Below, in pieces: positions 55,728 through 63,621 of a DNA stretch of 64,000 nt. Both the position numbers and the translations under genes were made by a program. Location: assembly GCA_008080735.1 (NCBI GenBank), contig SHMW01000007.1, positions 21,315-85,314 of the forward strand. The letters run 5' to 3'. This DNA comes from Promethearchaeota archaeon. Its GTDB lineage: Archaea > Asgardarchaeota > Lokiarchaeia > Sigyniarchaeales > SOKP01. The notes beneath the pieces are model-generated. The model worked only from the letters and a program-made list of their open reading frames with translations. It was not told the DNA's origin and made no database searches. Every line of letters begins with the position of its first letter. The first letter of the stretch is position 1.

Positions 55728-56624
55728 ATGGGTATTAAGAATATATTAAACAAAATTTTATCAAAGGATAAAAAAGTCGTTATTATGGGGTTGGATAACG
55801 CAGGAAAGACGACGATGGTGTCCTTTTTACAAACTGGGACGTTTATAGAACATTCTCCGACAATGGGAAAGCAAGAAACGGTAATGAAGGTTCAAGGTGT
55901 TAAGATTTCAATCGTGGATATGGGTGGACAAAAAGATTTTAGGAGTTTATGGGCAGGAGAATTGGAAGATGCATCGTTTGTAATCTTTATGGTCGATGCG
56001 GCTGATCCACAAAGGTTTGAGGAAGCCAGGAAAGAATTATGGAAGATCTCCCCCTTACTTGAGAAAAAACCATTATTAGTCTTAGCAAATAAATTTGACC
56101 TCAAGGAAGTTGCCTCCATAAATGATATTATGGAAGCAATGGAATTGGACAAATTATCATCTTTTGAGATTATACCAATTTCATGCAAGACGGGATATGG
56201 TATTGTTAAAGCATTTAAAAAGATTTATTTTAAATTAACGGGAAAGGAACTCACAGAAAGTATAAAACCAAAAGCATTTACTATTTTTGACAAAAGTGGG
56301 GTACCATTATCATCCAAATCCAGTGAAGACGTGCTTAAAGGTGGACTTTTTTCAGCGATTACGAATTTCATAAAGGAATCATTCAATACTGAATTAAACC
56401 AGCTAAAATTAGAGGGCCATACCATCATTTTTAGTCGCTCCGAAAATTTACTAGGATCAATCGTGTTAGATAATGCTCAAAAGATAGATCCAAATGAAGC
56501 TGAAGAAAGTTTAAATGAATTGCTCACACACCTCGAGAATATGTGTCCAGAGTTGAAATCGGGAGACGTAGATGGGGATAAAATTTCCTATTTGATGGAA
56601 CAATACGCGACTAACTTAATGTAA
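55728..56624 (+). CDS. Arf-family GTPase with C-terminal longin/roadblock-like domain
   Basis: The track uses TTG 55680, but the ATG at 55728, with a TATA box 26 bp before it, gives the natural Arf start MGIKNILNKIL. It has Gly2 as in N-myristoylated Arfs and an amphipathic helix. The G motifs are GLDNAGKTT, PTMG (switch I), DMGGQKDFRSLW (DxGGQ), NKFD and SCK, so all catalytic features of Arf/Arl proteins are present. Residues about 185-298 add a second domain (IKPKAFTIFDKSGVPL ... HTIIFSRSENLLGSIVL) similar to the longin-like genes at 58619 and 59223. A GTPase fused to its own longin-like partner is unusual. Confidence 0.85.
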   Translation: MGIKNILNKILSKDKKVVIMGLDNAGKTTMVSFLQTGTFIEHSPTMGKQETVMKVQGVKISIVDMGGQKDFRSLWAGELEDASFVIFMVDAADPQRFEEARKELWKISPLLEKKPLLVLANKFDLKEVASINDIMEAMELDKLSSFEIIPISCKTGYGIVKAFKKIYFKLTGKELTESIKPKAFTIFDKSGVPLSSKSSEDVLKGGLFSAITNFIKESFNTELNQLKLEGHTIIFSRSENLLGSIVLDNAQKIDPNEAEESLNELLTHLENMCPELKSGDVDGDKISYLMEQYATNLM

Positions 56625-56781
56625 TTCATCACTTATCTTTCTCTCTCTTGTTTTTTTTCTTTTCACTTCTCACTATTCTAGGAACCAGTTATATCTTTTG
56701 CTAAATGAATATGTTTTTATTAAATTATTTATCTATCTTTTCTAAGAAGCATCTTATATTTTATCTAATGACAGACATGAC

Positions 56782-57222
56782 ATGAGTAATTTAAACAATA
56801 TTTATTTCATCCTTAAGAATCTACTTAGCTCAGAAAGCAATAAGTTTAAGCGATATTTAGATAAGTTTTTTGAAAGTATGGTGGAAAAGATAAGCCAAAT
56901 CGAGGAATTCCAGAAAGATTATTCTGATTATGATGATGTATACCAGATATGTATCACAGATATGGATTTTCAATGTTGGTTTCAGATAAGCAGTGGAAAA
57001 CTTAATTATTCAGAGGGATTACATGATACGTACAACATTAAGTTTATAATGGATAGAGAAACACTAGAGAGGATCCTCTCACTCCAAATTCAGCCGTATG
57101 ATGCTTTTATGAAGGGATTTATCAAAATGGATGGCGAAATAATGTATTCCATACGATTTAGGAATTTTACTACTGAATTTATCCAGTATGTCAGGTATTT
57201 CTTGGAAAATGCCTCCTCTTAG
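56782..57222 (+). CDS. SCP2-like domain protein (divergent copy)
   Basis: The 146-residue protein matches the other SCP2 genes in plan: a helical N terminus (YLDKFFESMVEKISQIEEF), VYQICITDMDFQCWFQISSGKLNYSEG, then LQIQPYDAFMKGFIKMDGEI and a final helix. Identity to copies A and B is low, so it is an older paralogue. A hydrophobic ligand is presumed. Here it follows the Arf-like GTPase gene rather than metabolic genes. Confidence 0.72.
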   Translation: MSNLNNIYFILKNLLSSESNKFKRYLDKFFESMVEKISQIEEFQKDYSDYDDVYQICITDMDFQCWFQISSGKLNYSEGLHDTYNIKFIMDRETLERILSLQIQPYDAFMKGFIKMDGEIMYSIRFRNFTTEFIQYVRYFLENASS

Positions 57223-57338
57223 CGTAAGTAGAGAAAGAATTCCATTTTTGCGTATATATATAAAACAAGATATAGCATTACAATGTCTGAAATGTCTCAA
57301 ATTTCTCTTCAGAAAGTGTCAGATCGTTAAGGAGAAAG

Positions 57339-57453
57339 CGGACCCGGCAGGATTCGAACCTGCGACAGCCCAGACCGGCTCCTAATGGAGTCTCCGAAGG
57401 CGGGTACCCTTTCTGGAGGAAGTTACTCCCTATCCAGACTAGATTACGGGTCC
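57339..57453 (-). tRNA. tRNA-Arg (anticodon TCG) with two non-canonical introns
   Basis: Acceptor GGACCCG/CGGGTCC with discriminator G and a perfect T arm (GCAGG-TTCGAAT-CCTGC) are clear. The anticodon loop CTTCGGA gives TCG (57395-57397). Removing 22 nt (about 57407-57428) at position 24/25 restores the D stem ATCT/AGGT. Removing 19 nt (about 57373-57391) at position 39/40 restores the anticodon stem CCCGC/GTGGG. The result is a standard 74-nt tRNA-Arg. The inserts contain short complementary arms (GGAG/CTCC). No CCA is encoded. Splice points are inferred from restored pairing and may shift by a base. Confidence 0.78.
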
Positions 57454-57603
57454 ATAAAAAGATTTGAAAACTATATTTATATCGTGCTCTATAGCTAAAA
57501 AAATTTATTGTATAGAACTTGCACCCCTCCTATTTTTAAAATATTTGTTAAATATACGCTCCGAAAAAGAAAAGGAAAAAAGAGCAGAGTAATTGAGTTA
57601 GAA

Positions 57604-58452
57604 TTATTCAGCTCTATTGTGACCCTTCGGCCAATAATAAACCAGAAGAAGTCCCAAAGTAGTGTAAATCAACACCCTACCAATCGAAAGAATAATTTCT
57701 AACCCATAATCCGGAATCATGGCATTAGAGACAAGAGGTTGGAATACATTGTTTGTATAATGAGCAATCATTGCAGGTATGAGAGTTTTAAACTTTACCG
57801 TCATATAAGCTAATACAATGCCAAGACAGGTTGCGAAAAAGACTTGATAAAGCGTAAATAGTGGGTCAGCGCCTACAAACAGATTAATGAGATGAAATAC
57901 CCCAAAAGCAACGCTGTCAATAATAATAGCGTTTTTATTGGAAAAGGTATTCAGAAGCAAAACTAGAATTACTCCGCGAAACGCAATTTCTTCCCAAATT
58001 GCTGGTTGCAAATTGCTTATGAAGGTAAAGTATCCTAGAGCTCCAGTTTCCTGATCGGGTTGTCCAATAATGGTTGATATTTCAAATTGATATGTCCCCA
58101 TTAAGACGTACGGAATCAATGTTGTAAACAATATGATTACTGCGTAAGTTATCCCTATCGAAATATTTCTTAATTTAGGACTGAATTTATTAAGATTTAT
58201 TGAATTGGAATAATCCAATAAGTTCTCGGTGGTTGAGGGCAATTGCAATCCGAATGGAATCAGCAGAAACCATAGGAGGGTTAGTAGAAGCATCTTAGCT
58301 ATCAAATCAACTAATAATAACCAAGGATACGGTAAGGAATAAAATGGAAGCAAGAATACGCGAGGGAGTAACAGAAATCCCCAATAAATTCCGATTATAA
58401 GTGGGATGGTTATTAAAGGTGTGGTTTGTAATTTTTTAATAATAATATTCAT
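57604..58452 (-). CDS. CPBP-family intramembrane protease (CAAX-protease-like)
   Basis: This 282-residue membrane protein has about eight hydrophobic segments, the catalytic pair in WEEIAFRG (EExxxR), a His in FGVFHLIN and a further motif (ATCLGIVLAYMTVK). These are the motifs of the CPBP/Abi family that includes Rce1, the CAAX prenyl protease, as well as bacterial maturation and immunity proteases. The substrate is not known. It shares this neighbourhood with Arf-like and longin-like genes. Confidence 0.88.
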   Translation of the reverse strand: MNIIIKKLQTTPLITIPLIIGIYWGFLLLPRVFLLPFYSLPYPWLLLVDLIAKMLLLTLLWFLLIPFGLQLPSTTENLLDYSNSINLNKFSPKLRNISIGITYAVIILFTTLIPYVLMGTYQFEISTIIGQPDQETGALGYFTFISNLQPAIWEEIAFRGVILVLLLNTFSNKNAIIIDSVAFGVFHLINLFVGADPLFTLYQVFFATCLGIVLAYMTVKFKTLIPAMIAHYTNNVFQPLVSNAMIPDYGLEIILSIGRVLIYTTLGLLLVYYWPKGHNRAE

Positions 58453-58618
58453 GAATAAATGATAGAGGAAATAGATTTAAAATTTGGGAATAATAAAAAA
58501 GAAGGTATTAATTCCGTTTTTGTTGGAACTTACGCATTTTTCATCCTACCTAATAAGCTAAAAGCACAAAAGTTTTATTTTTTAGAGAAAATGCTATAAA
58601 TATAAAGGTTGAGCGATT

Positions 58619-59038
58619 ATGATAAAAAGTATATATGTGCTCGATGCGGATAACAAACCAATAATTACCTATAAAAAGAAGGAAAATGAACAAATTGAGG
58701 ATAAGATGCTCCTTAGGTTAACAAAATCTCTAAACCAATTTGCAAATGGAATGGGGGATCATCTTAGCGATTTTGTGATGGGAGAGAATAAATTCTTTTT
58801 TGCGAAAAATAGTATGAGTGATACAAAATACATAATTGAGACGGATACAAGAGTATCGAGAAAGGATGTACGTCCGTTTTTAAAAAAAGTACAGAATTTC
58901 TATTTAAATGAATTTATAGGTACTATGACGATGTCAGAACGGGAAATTAAGCAAGCAAAACAAAATATCCGTTCCCAAATTGAAGAAATGATAGATGAAA
59001 CAGGTTTAAAAATAGAAAACTTCTTAAAAAGTATATAA
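58619..59038 (+). CDS. Longin/roadblock-like protein, tandem copy 1
   Basis: The 139-residue protein starts with a beta hairpin (IKSIYVLDADNKPIITYK), a helix (LLRLTKSLNQFANGM), strands (NKFFFAKN, KYIIETDT) and C-terminal helices (NFYLNEFIGTM). This is the order of a longin-like or roadblock-like fold that binds small GTPases. It is about 55-60% identical by eye to the next gene, which lies 184 bp downstream, so the pair arose by tandem duplication. The C-terminal domain of the Arf-like GTPase upstream has the same plan. Confidence 0.72.
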   Translation: MIKSIYVLDADNKPIITYKKKENEQIEDKMLLRLTKSLNQFANGMGDHLSDFVMGENKFFFAKNSMSDTKYIIETDTRVSRKDVRPFLKKVQNFYLNEFIGTMTMSEREIKQAKQNIRSQIEEMIDETGLKIENFLKSI

Positions 59039-59222
59039 GGAGCCCCTCAATCAGTATACCTCTTTTCTCACTATTTTTATTGGGATTTCTAGTTCATAAA
59101 AGTATTATCATTCTCTTAAGTCGAAAATTAAGAGGACTATAAATATTTTTAATAGAATATAAACTGAAGAGATATATACTTTATAATATATTGATGATTA
59201 TTAGTGTTGAGGAACGAAATTT

Positions 59223-59642
59223 ATGATAACTAGAATTTATATATTAGAATCAGATAATCGACCTATCATTCAGTATAAAAAGAATGGTGAAAAAAATACA
59301 GATGATAATTTGTTGTTAAGATTGGCAAAATCACTTCAACAATTCGCGAACGGAATGGAAGAAGATCTCAACGATTTTGTTATTGGGGATAAAAAATATT
59401 TTTTCGCAAAAAACGCAATGAGCGGGACCCAATATATTATAGAGACAGAAGCCGAAGTGAAACGGAAGCAAGTATATCCGATCCTTAGAAAGATTCAAAA
59501 TCTCTATATGAACGAATTTATTGGGAGTATGACGATGTCCCAGAAAGAGATCGAAAAGGCTAAAGGACGTATAAAGGAACAGATCGCGTCTAGTTTGGTC
59601 GATAGTAACATGAGAGTAGAAGACTTCCTTAAAACCATTTAA
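59223..59642 (+). CDS. Longin/roadblock-like protein, tandem copy 2
   Basis: This 139-residue paralogue of 58619-59038 has the same length and fold order (ITRIYILESDNRPIIQYK, LLRLAKSLQQFANGM, KYFFAKNAM, QNLYMNEFIGSM). The conserved FANGM and NEFIG segments suggest an interaction surface. Between the copies lies a TATA-like promoter, so each may be transcribed separately, with different expression of two interchangeable or heterodimerising subunits (inference). Confidence 0.72.
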   Translation: MITRIYILESDNRPIIQYKKNGEKNTDDNLLLRLAKSLQQFANGMEEDLNDFVIGDKKYFFAKNAMSGTQYIIETEAEVKRKQVYPILRKIQNLYMNEFIGSMTMSQKEIEKAKGRIKEQIASSLVDSNMRVEDFLKTI

Positions 59643-59675
59643 TAAAAATGGAAGAACTACCATAAAAAATAAATA

Positions 59676-59975
59676 TCAGACTAACTGCCTTTTCAAATCT
59701 TCTTTTAATTCTACAAATCTTTCAAGCGTAAGGATATTATTTGTTTTTAATATCTTCTCAAGTGTTCGGAGAAACATTTCATATTGAGAAATATTCCTAT
59801 TAAGAGTAGTTATCTCATCAGAAAGATTTGTAACTGTGGTCAGTTTTTTTTGCATTTGATGTTCTAGCTCTGCGATTTTAGTTCGCAATTCGATTAAATT
59901 CCTTCCTTTCACGCGTTGAGAACGCTGTGGTTTCTGCTCTGCCTTGACCCAATCTATTGAAATGATGACCACCAA
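59676..59975 (-). CDS. Coiled-coil protein (about 99 aa, TTG start)
   Basis: This small protein has a long coiled coil (ELRTKIAELEHQMQKKLTTV, SDEITTLNRNISQYE) and a basic segment before it. The only in-frame start codons are TTG 59975 and GTG 59972, as no ATG precedes the coil, so the start is uncertain. It is convergent with the second longin-like gene. No family is recognised. Confidence 0.5.
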   Translation of the reverse strand: MVVIISIDWVKAEQKPQRSQRVKGRNLIELRTKIAELEHQMQKKLTTVTNLSDEITTLNRNISQYEMFLRTLEKILKTNNILTLERFVELKEDLKRQLV

Positions 59976-60196
59976 TATAAGTTTTGTTTTTTTAATTGAA
60001 TAGAAGAAAATTTGAAGAATTTTAAAATATGCCCTTATATTTTATTCAAAGCTAATGGATGAAGAGATAACTTCGTCGAAAAAATCATTAAAAATCACTT
60101 TTTTTAGCTATTTTATTTAAAGAATGGTGATATATTGAGATATACAAAAGAACGTGAAACTCAGCTTTCACGAAGATCATCCATACAGATTAGAAT

Positions 60197-60680
60197 TTAC
60201 GGGAATTTACGGGTAGATAGATATTCACTTATATGGAGAATTAGAAATGAAACCACGGGCAATATATCGAATAGAAAATTACACATCATCGCAATTCCAA
60301 CAAAAGAGATAAGTGGAGTATAGCTTGGACCGAGTAAGATGATATATTGAACAGGTTTTGGAATGCTCAATATCCATTTTTGATCCAGATTGATTATTAA
60401 TACCCAAGAGATAAAATAAAGAACCAGTCCTATGAGATAAAAGCAAATCCCAATGATCTAAGAAGGATTATCTTGTGGATGAATTATCATAAAAATCGGT
60501 AAAAAAAACACAATCTTTCGCAGGATATTTTCTGGAATTAGGAGCCATCCGCTTGCACCATCCCCAAAATAAAGATGCAATTGGCAATTTCGAAGTTAAT
60601 GTAATATTCCACAATATAAAGGGAAAAATCAATATAAAGCCATTTCTCCAACTAAAAGAAAAACTAAGATACAGCATCAT
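60197..60680 (-). pseudogene. Decayed membrane-protein gene (frameshift plus in-frame TAG)
   Basis: Minus-strand translation gives a membrane protein split over frames. MMLYLSFSFSWRNGF begins at 60680. After a frame change comes LYFGDGASGWLLIPENILRKIVFFLPIF, ending in TAG. The same frame continues as IIGICFYLIGLVLYFISWVL and GPSYTPLISFVGIAMM to a stop at 60197. Together these segments make a plausible four-helix membrane protein of about 150 residues with two disruptions. Selection appears relaxed. A sequencing or assembly error would be the alternative. Confidence 0.6.
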
Positions 60681-60729
60681 TTATAACTTCTAACAGATGA
60701 TAATGAATATTAAATGAAAGAAGAAAAAA

Positions 60730-61032
60730 TTAATTAATTTTTAGTTGAGCCCGCACAGCATCAGTTAAATTATTGCTTCCCAAGAGTTCCGACCAGAATT
60801 GATTAATTGCCTCATCAGCGTCTAAATAACATTCAATCGCTAATCTTTCCTCACTTGTTCCAGTACCGACGCCGTTTTTATGATTAAAATATTTATATAT
60901 ATTATCAATAAATTCAAAATATTTTTCGGAGATAAGGACTTTATTAATTTCATCAGTATCCAACGTATCCAAATCCCTTTTCTTTCTGAAATATTTTACG
61001 TATTTTCTTATCTCCTCATCTAACTCGTTCAT
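60730..61032 (-). CDS. Small helical hypothetical protein (100 aa)
   Basis: The product is acidic, fully helical and soluble (EEIRKYVKYFRKKRDLDTLD, LAIECYLDADEAINQFW), with no recognised motif. It looks like a small bundle protein. It lies between the decayed membrane gene and the zinc-ribbon membrane protein, with an AT-rich promoter. Confidence 0.55.
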   Translation of the reverse strand: MNELDEEIRKYVKYFRKKRDLDTLDTDEINKVLISEKYFEFIDNIYKYFNHKNGVGTGTSEERLAIECYLDADEAINQFWSELLGSNNLTDAVRAQLKIN

Positions 61033-61288
61033 TTTTGTTTACCTTATTTCCCTGTCCTGTTATTTATATAATTAGTCATATATGAGAATGACTAACATCG
61101 AGAAAATAACAATAATAAAATAGACTAAAACTATTTAAATTATTCCATTTCCCATAATTTGTGTGCAAAATGGTGCATTATTTTGCTTAGTTTTTAAATT
61201 ATGTTAAGGAGCGTTGATATGATTAACTGATCATTTAATTAAATAAAGAATTTTTTTAAAAAAGGAATGAAAAAATAATAATTTGGAT

Positions 61289-61840
61289 TTATTCGTGTAA
61301 TCTCGCACCGCAATATTGACAATATGCAGCGTCCTCTTTTGTGATGGGAGTACCACAGTTTGGGCAATAATTTGTCTTGGGTTCTTCACTTGGGGTTTGT
61401 TTAGTACTTGATTGGTTAGGAATCGATTGTGGCATTCCTTTTTGTTGGACTTCGGTGTATTTCATTTGTCCGGTTGATGAAGAAAATCGTCCTCTTAATT
61501 CTCCTGAAGCTTTCAAATCTAAAATGATTGCTCTGACATCTTTGACTGAAATTCCTGTATTTTTACTTATCTCATCTACGGATGCATTAGGATTTTGTAA
61601 GAATTCTTGCTTCACGACTTTCCGAAGCTTACTTCGATTAAAAAGATTGGCAAATTGTCCGCCAATTATCGAGAGACCAATGACAAGCAATATAATTCCC
61701 CACCAATTCCAAATCCACCACGATGGATCGAAGATCCTATTTGTATAGAAATGATTTAACCCCCACCATAAAAATAACGCACCGATTATAAGGGAGCATA
61801 CACTAAAACCTTCCGAATATTGATTCCGTTCGTATTTCAT
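61289..61840 (-). CDS. Membrane protein with winged-helix and C-terminal zinc ribbon
   Basis: This 183-residue protein has two N-terminal membrane helices rich in Trp (WWIWNWWGIILLVIG). A winged-helix-like domain follows (NASVDEISKNTGISVKDVRAII), then a Ser/Pro/Gln linker. It ends in a zinc ribbon (CPNCG ... CQYCGARL), as in double-zinc-ribbon and zinc_ribbon_2 proteins of archaea. The layout suggests a membrane-anchored nucleic-acid- or protein-binding module. No orthologue is recognised. Confidence 0.72.
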   Translation of the reverse strand: MKYERNQYSEGFSVCSLIIGALFLWWGLNHFYTNRIFDPSWWIWNWWGIILLVIGLSIIGGQFANLFNRSKLRKVVKQEFLQNPNASVDEISKNTGISVKDVRAIILDLKASGELRGRFSSSTGQMKYTEVQQKGMPQSIPNQSSTKQTPSEEPKTNYCPNCGTPITKEDAAYCQYCGARLHE

Positions 61841-61928
61841 ATTATCATCTCAATTAATGATTATTTCTAACAAAGTAAAATAATTATAAAATAATAAATT
61901 TGAATAGTCCGATTTTTGAAGTCCAGAT

Positions 61929-62285
61929 TTAAGAGGACACGATAGAATTGTTTATAATTTGGAACACAATTCCCAAATCTACTTGATCTTCAAGGAGCAA
62001 AATTACAATTTTTTCTAACACTTTCATACTCAATATGTAAAAATTATCGCTATGGATTAGTGTGAAATCGGGTTGATGGATTCCGATTGCCTCTGTGATT
62101 TCTTCTGCAGATTCATAAGCTTGGGCAATATTCAAACTTATTGCGGACTTATTAAATTCATCCTCATTGATATAGGATTTAATAACTACTCCATTTTTGG
62201 AAGAAATGATGATAAAATATATTTTTTCTCCTAAGTTATCCATTAGATTCTCCAAAATGGAGTCAAGATCTAATCTCACACTCAT
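61929..62285 (-). CDS. Roadblock/LC7-domain protein
   Basis: This 118-residue protein has the roadblock plan: an N-terminal helix (LDSILENLMDNLG), strands YFIIISSKNGVVIKSYI, helix SLNIAQAYESAEEITEAIG and strands FTLIHSDNFYILSMKV. Roadblock proteins dimerise and bind Ras-like GTPases (MglB, Ragulator). Asgard genomes carry many of them. It lies next to the zinc-ribbon membrane protein gene on the same strand. Confidence 0.82.
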   Translation of the reverse strand: MSVRLDLDSILENLMDNLGEKIYFIIISSKNGVVIKSYINEDEFNKSAISLNIAQAYESAEEITEAIGIHQPDFTLIHSDNFYILSMKVLEKIVILLLEDQVDLGIVFQIINNSIVSS

Positions 62286-62428
62286 TATTAATGATAATAG
62301 TTCTTTTTATTAAAAAAATTTAGTAATTTTTGTATAAATAATCACTTGGAATAACGAATATTTAGAATTTCCAAAGCTAAAAAAAGAATGAAAAAGAAAA
62401 ATTAAAGTTTAAAATATACTAATTTTGA

Positions 62429-63394
62429 TTAAGGAGGATAGCGTAATTCATAGATACTTTTTCCGCCATTCAGCGGTCCTTTCAGATATTTTTTGACCTC
62501 TTTTGGATCTCTTTGAGTTATTCCTTCGATTGGAGGGAGTTCTCCCGGAGGAAATGTTTCTATAATATCATTTACTAATGTTTCCAAATAATCTAAAAGC
62601 GCTTCAATCCCCGGCTTTCCTTTTTCTAATGTTGCCTTACTGGGACATCCAACATTACCTTCTGGATAGGCAGAAACTTCAATAGGGCCAAATCCTACCT
62701 GCCCATACCATTTTATTGGTTTTTGATAAATATTTCCTGCCTTATCGACATGTCCTTCGGGCATCCAGCCTTGAGGCTCATTATCACACGCATCCTTAAT
62801 ATTAATCATTTCTGGAAAAAGAGCCATTGAGAAGGACGTTTCAGCCTCATCTGCATGGATAAACGGTGTTTCAAAGGGTCCTCCATGCTCTTCGTCCATA
62901 CAATGCTGAGGAATTGCGTGGTACCAATTTACATTACAGAGGACAGCTGGTAATTGATAATTTTTAGCCCATTCGTGAATAGCAGAGGGGATCACATATT
63001 CTTGTCCGTGTCCATTTAATAAGATCTGTTTGCGGAATCCCATATTCCATAATCCCGCAATTACCGCACGAATCATCCCTTTAAAGATTTCCTCGGGGAC
63101 AATAATCGAGCCGGGCATTCCCACATGATGATAAGGATGACTTCCATACCAGATGGGTTGGGCTACAGTACATCCCGTTTTTTCGGCAATCAATTCTGCC
63201 ATTCGCGTGACTAAAAATGTATCTTCTCCGATACAAGCTGCTGGGCCGTGGTTTTCTGTGGAGCCAATGGGAACGATGATAACATCATTCTGTTCTAAAC
63301 GCTCATTGATTTCTTTGATTGACATATTTTGTAAATAAATACCGTCTGGCAGATCCATATGTCCTCCCTTGGGAGGAATATTCCATTTTGTCAT
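62429..63394 (-). CDS. Creatininase-family amidohydrolase
   Basis: This 321-residue protein has the family metal-binding motifs: PIGSTENHGPAACIGEDTFL (Glu, His, Asp), LNGHGQEY and late acidic residues (FIHADEAETS). Creatininase relatives open cyclic amides, and one group hydrolyses 3-dehydro-scyllo-inosose in inositol metabolism; this long form with GEDTFLVTRMAE recalls that group from memory. The adjacent GPH-type transporter could import the substrate (inference). Confidence 0.85.
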   Translation of the reverse strand: MTKWNIPPKGGHMDLPDGIYLQNMSIKEINERLEQNDVIIVPIGSTENHGPAACIGEDTFLVTRMAELIAEKTGCTVAQPIWYGSHPYHHVGMPGSIIVPEEIFKGMIRAVIAGLWNMGFRKQILLNGHGQEYVIPSAIHEWAKNYQLPAVLCNVNWYHAIPQHCMDEEHGGPFETPFIHADEAETSFSMALFPEMINIKDACDNEPQGWMPEGHVDKAGNIYQKPIKWYGQVGFGPIEVSAYPEGNVGCPSKATLEKGKPGIEALLDYLETLVNDIIETFPPGELPPIEGITQRDPKEVKKYLKGPLNGGKSIYELRYPP

Positions 63395-63621
63395 TTTTAT
63401 TTTTTTTTTTACTAGAGAATTATGTAATAATGAATGGTATCTGCTAAATTCTTTATGATTTGTTCTTTTTCAGATTTAGTTCATCACCTGTAATAAGTTC
63501 GGGTAGCTTTCAAGAACACAAAATCGAAGGAGATTTCATTAGAAATTCTTAAATCTAGATATTATATCAAAAATTTTGGACTGAAATTTAAATTTAAATA
63601 TTAAGAAACCAAAACTTACAT

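Noticed and set aside
60135-60323. 62-residue plus-strand ORF
   Set aside because: It lies opposite the decayed membrane gene and is rich in Arg/Ser with no coding character.
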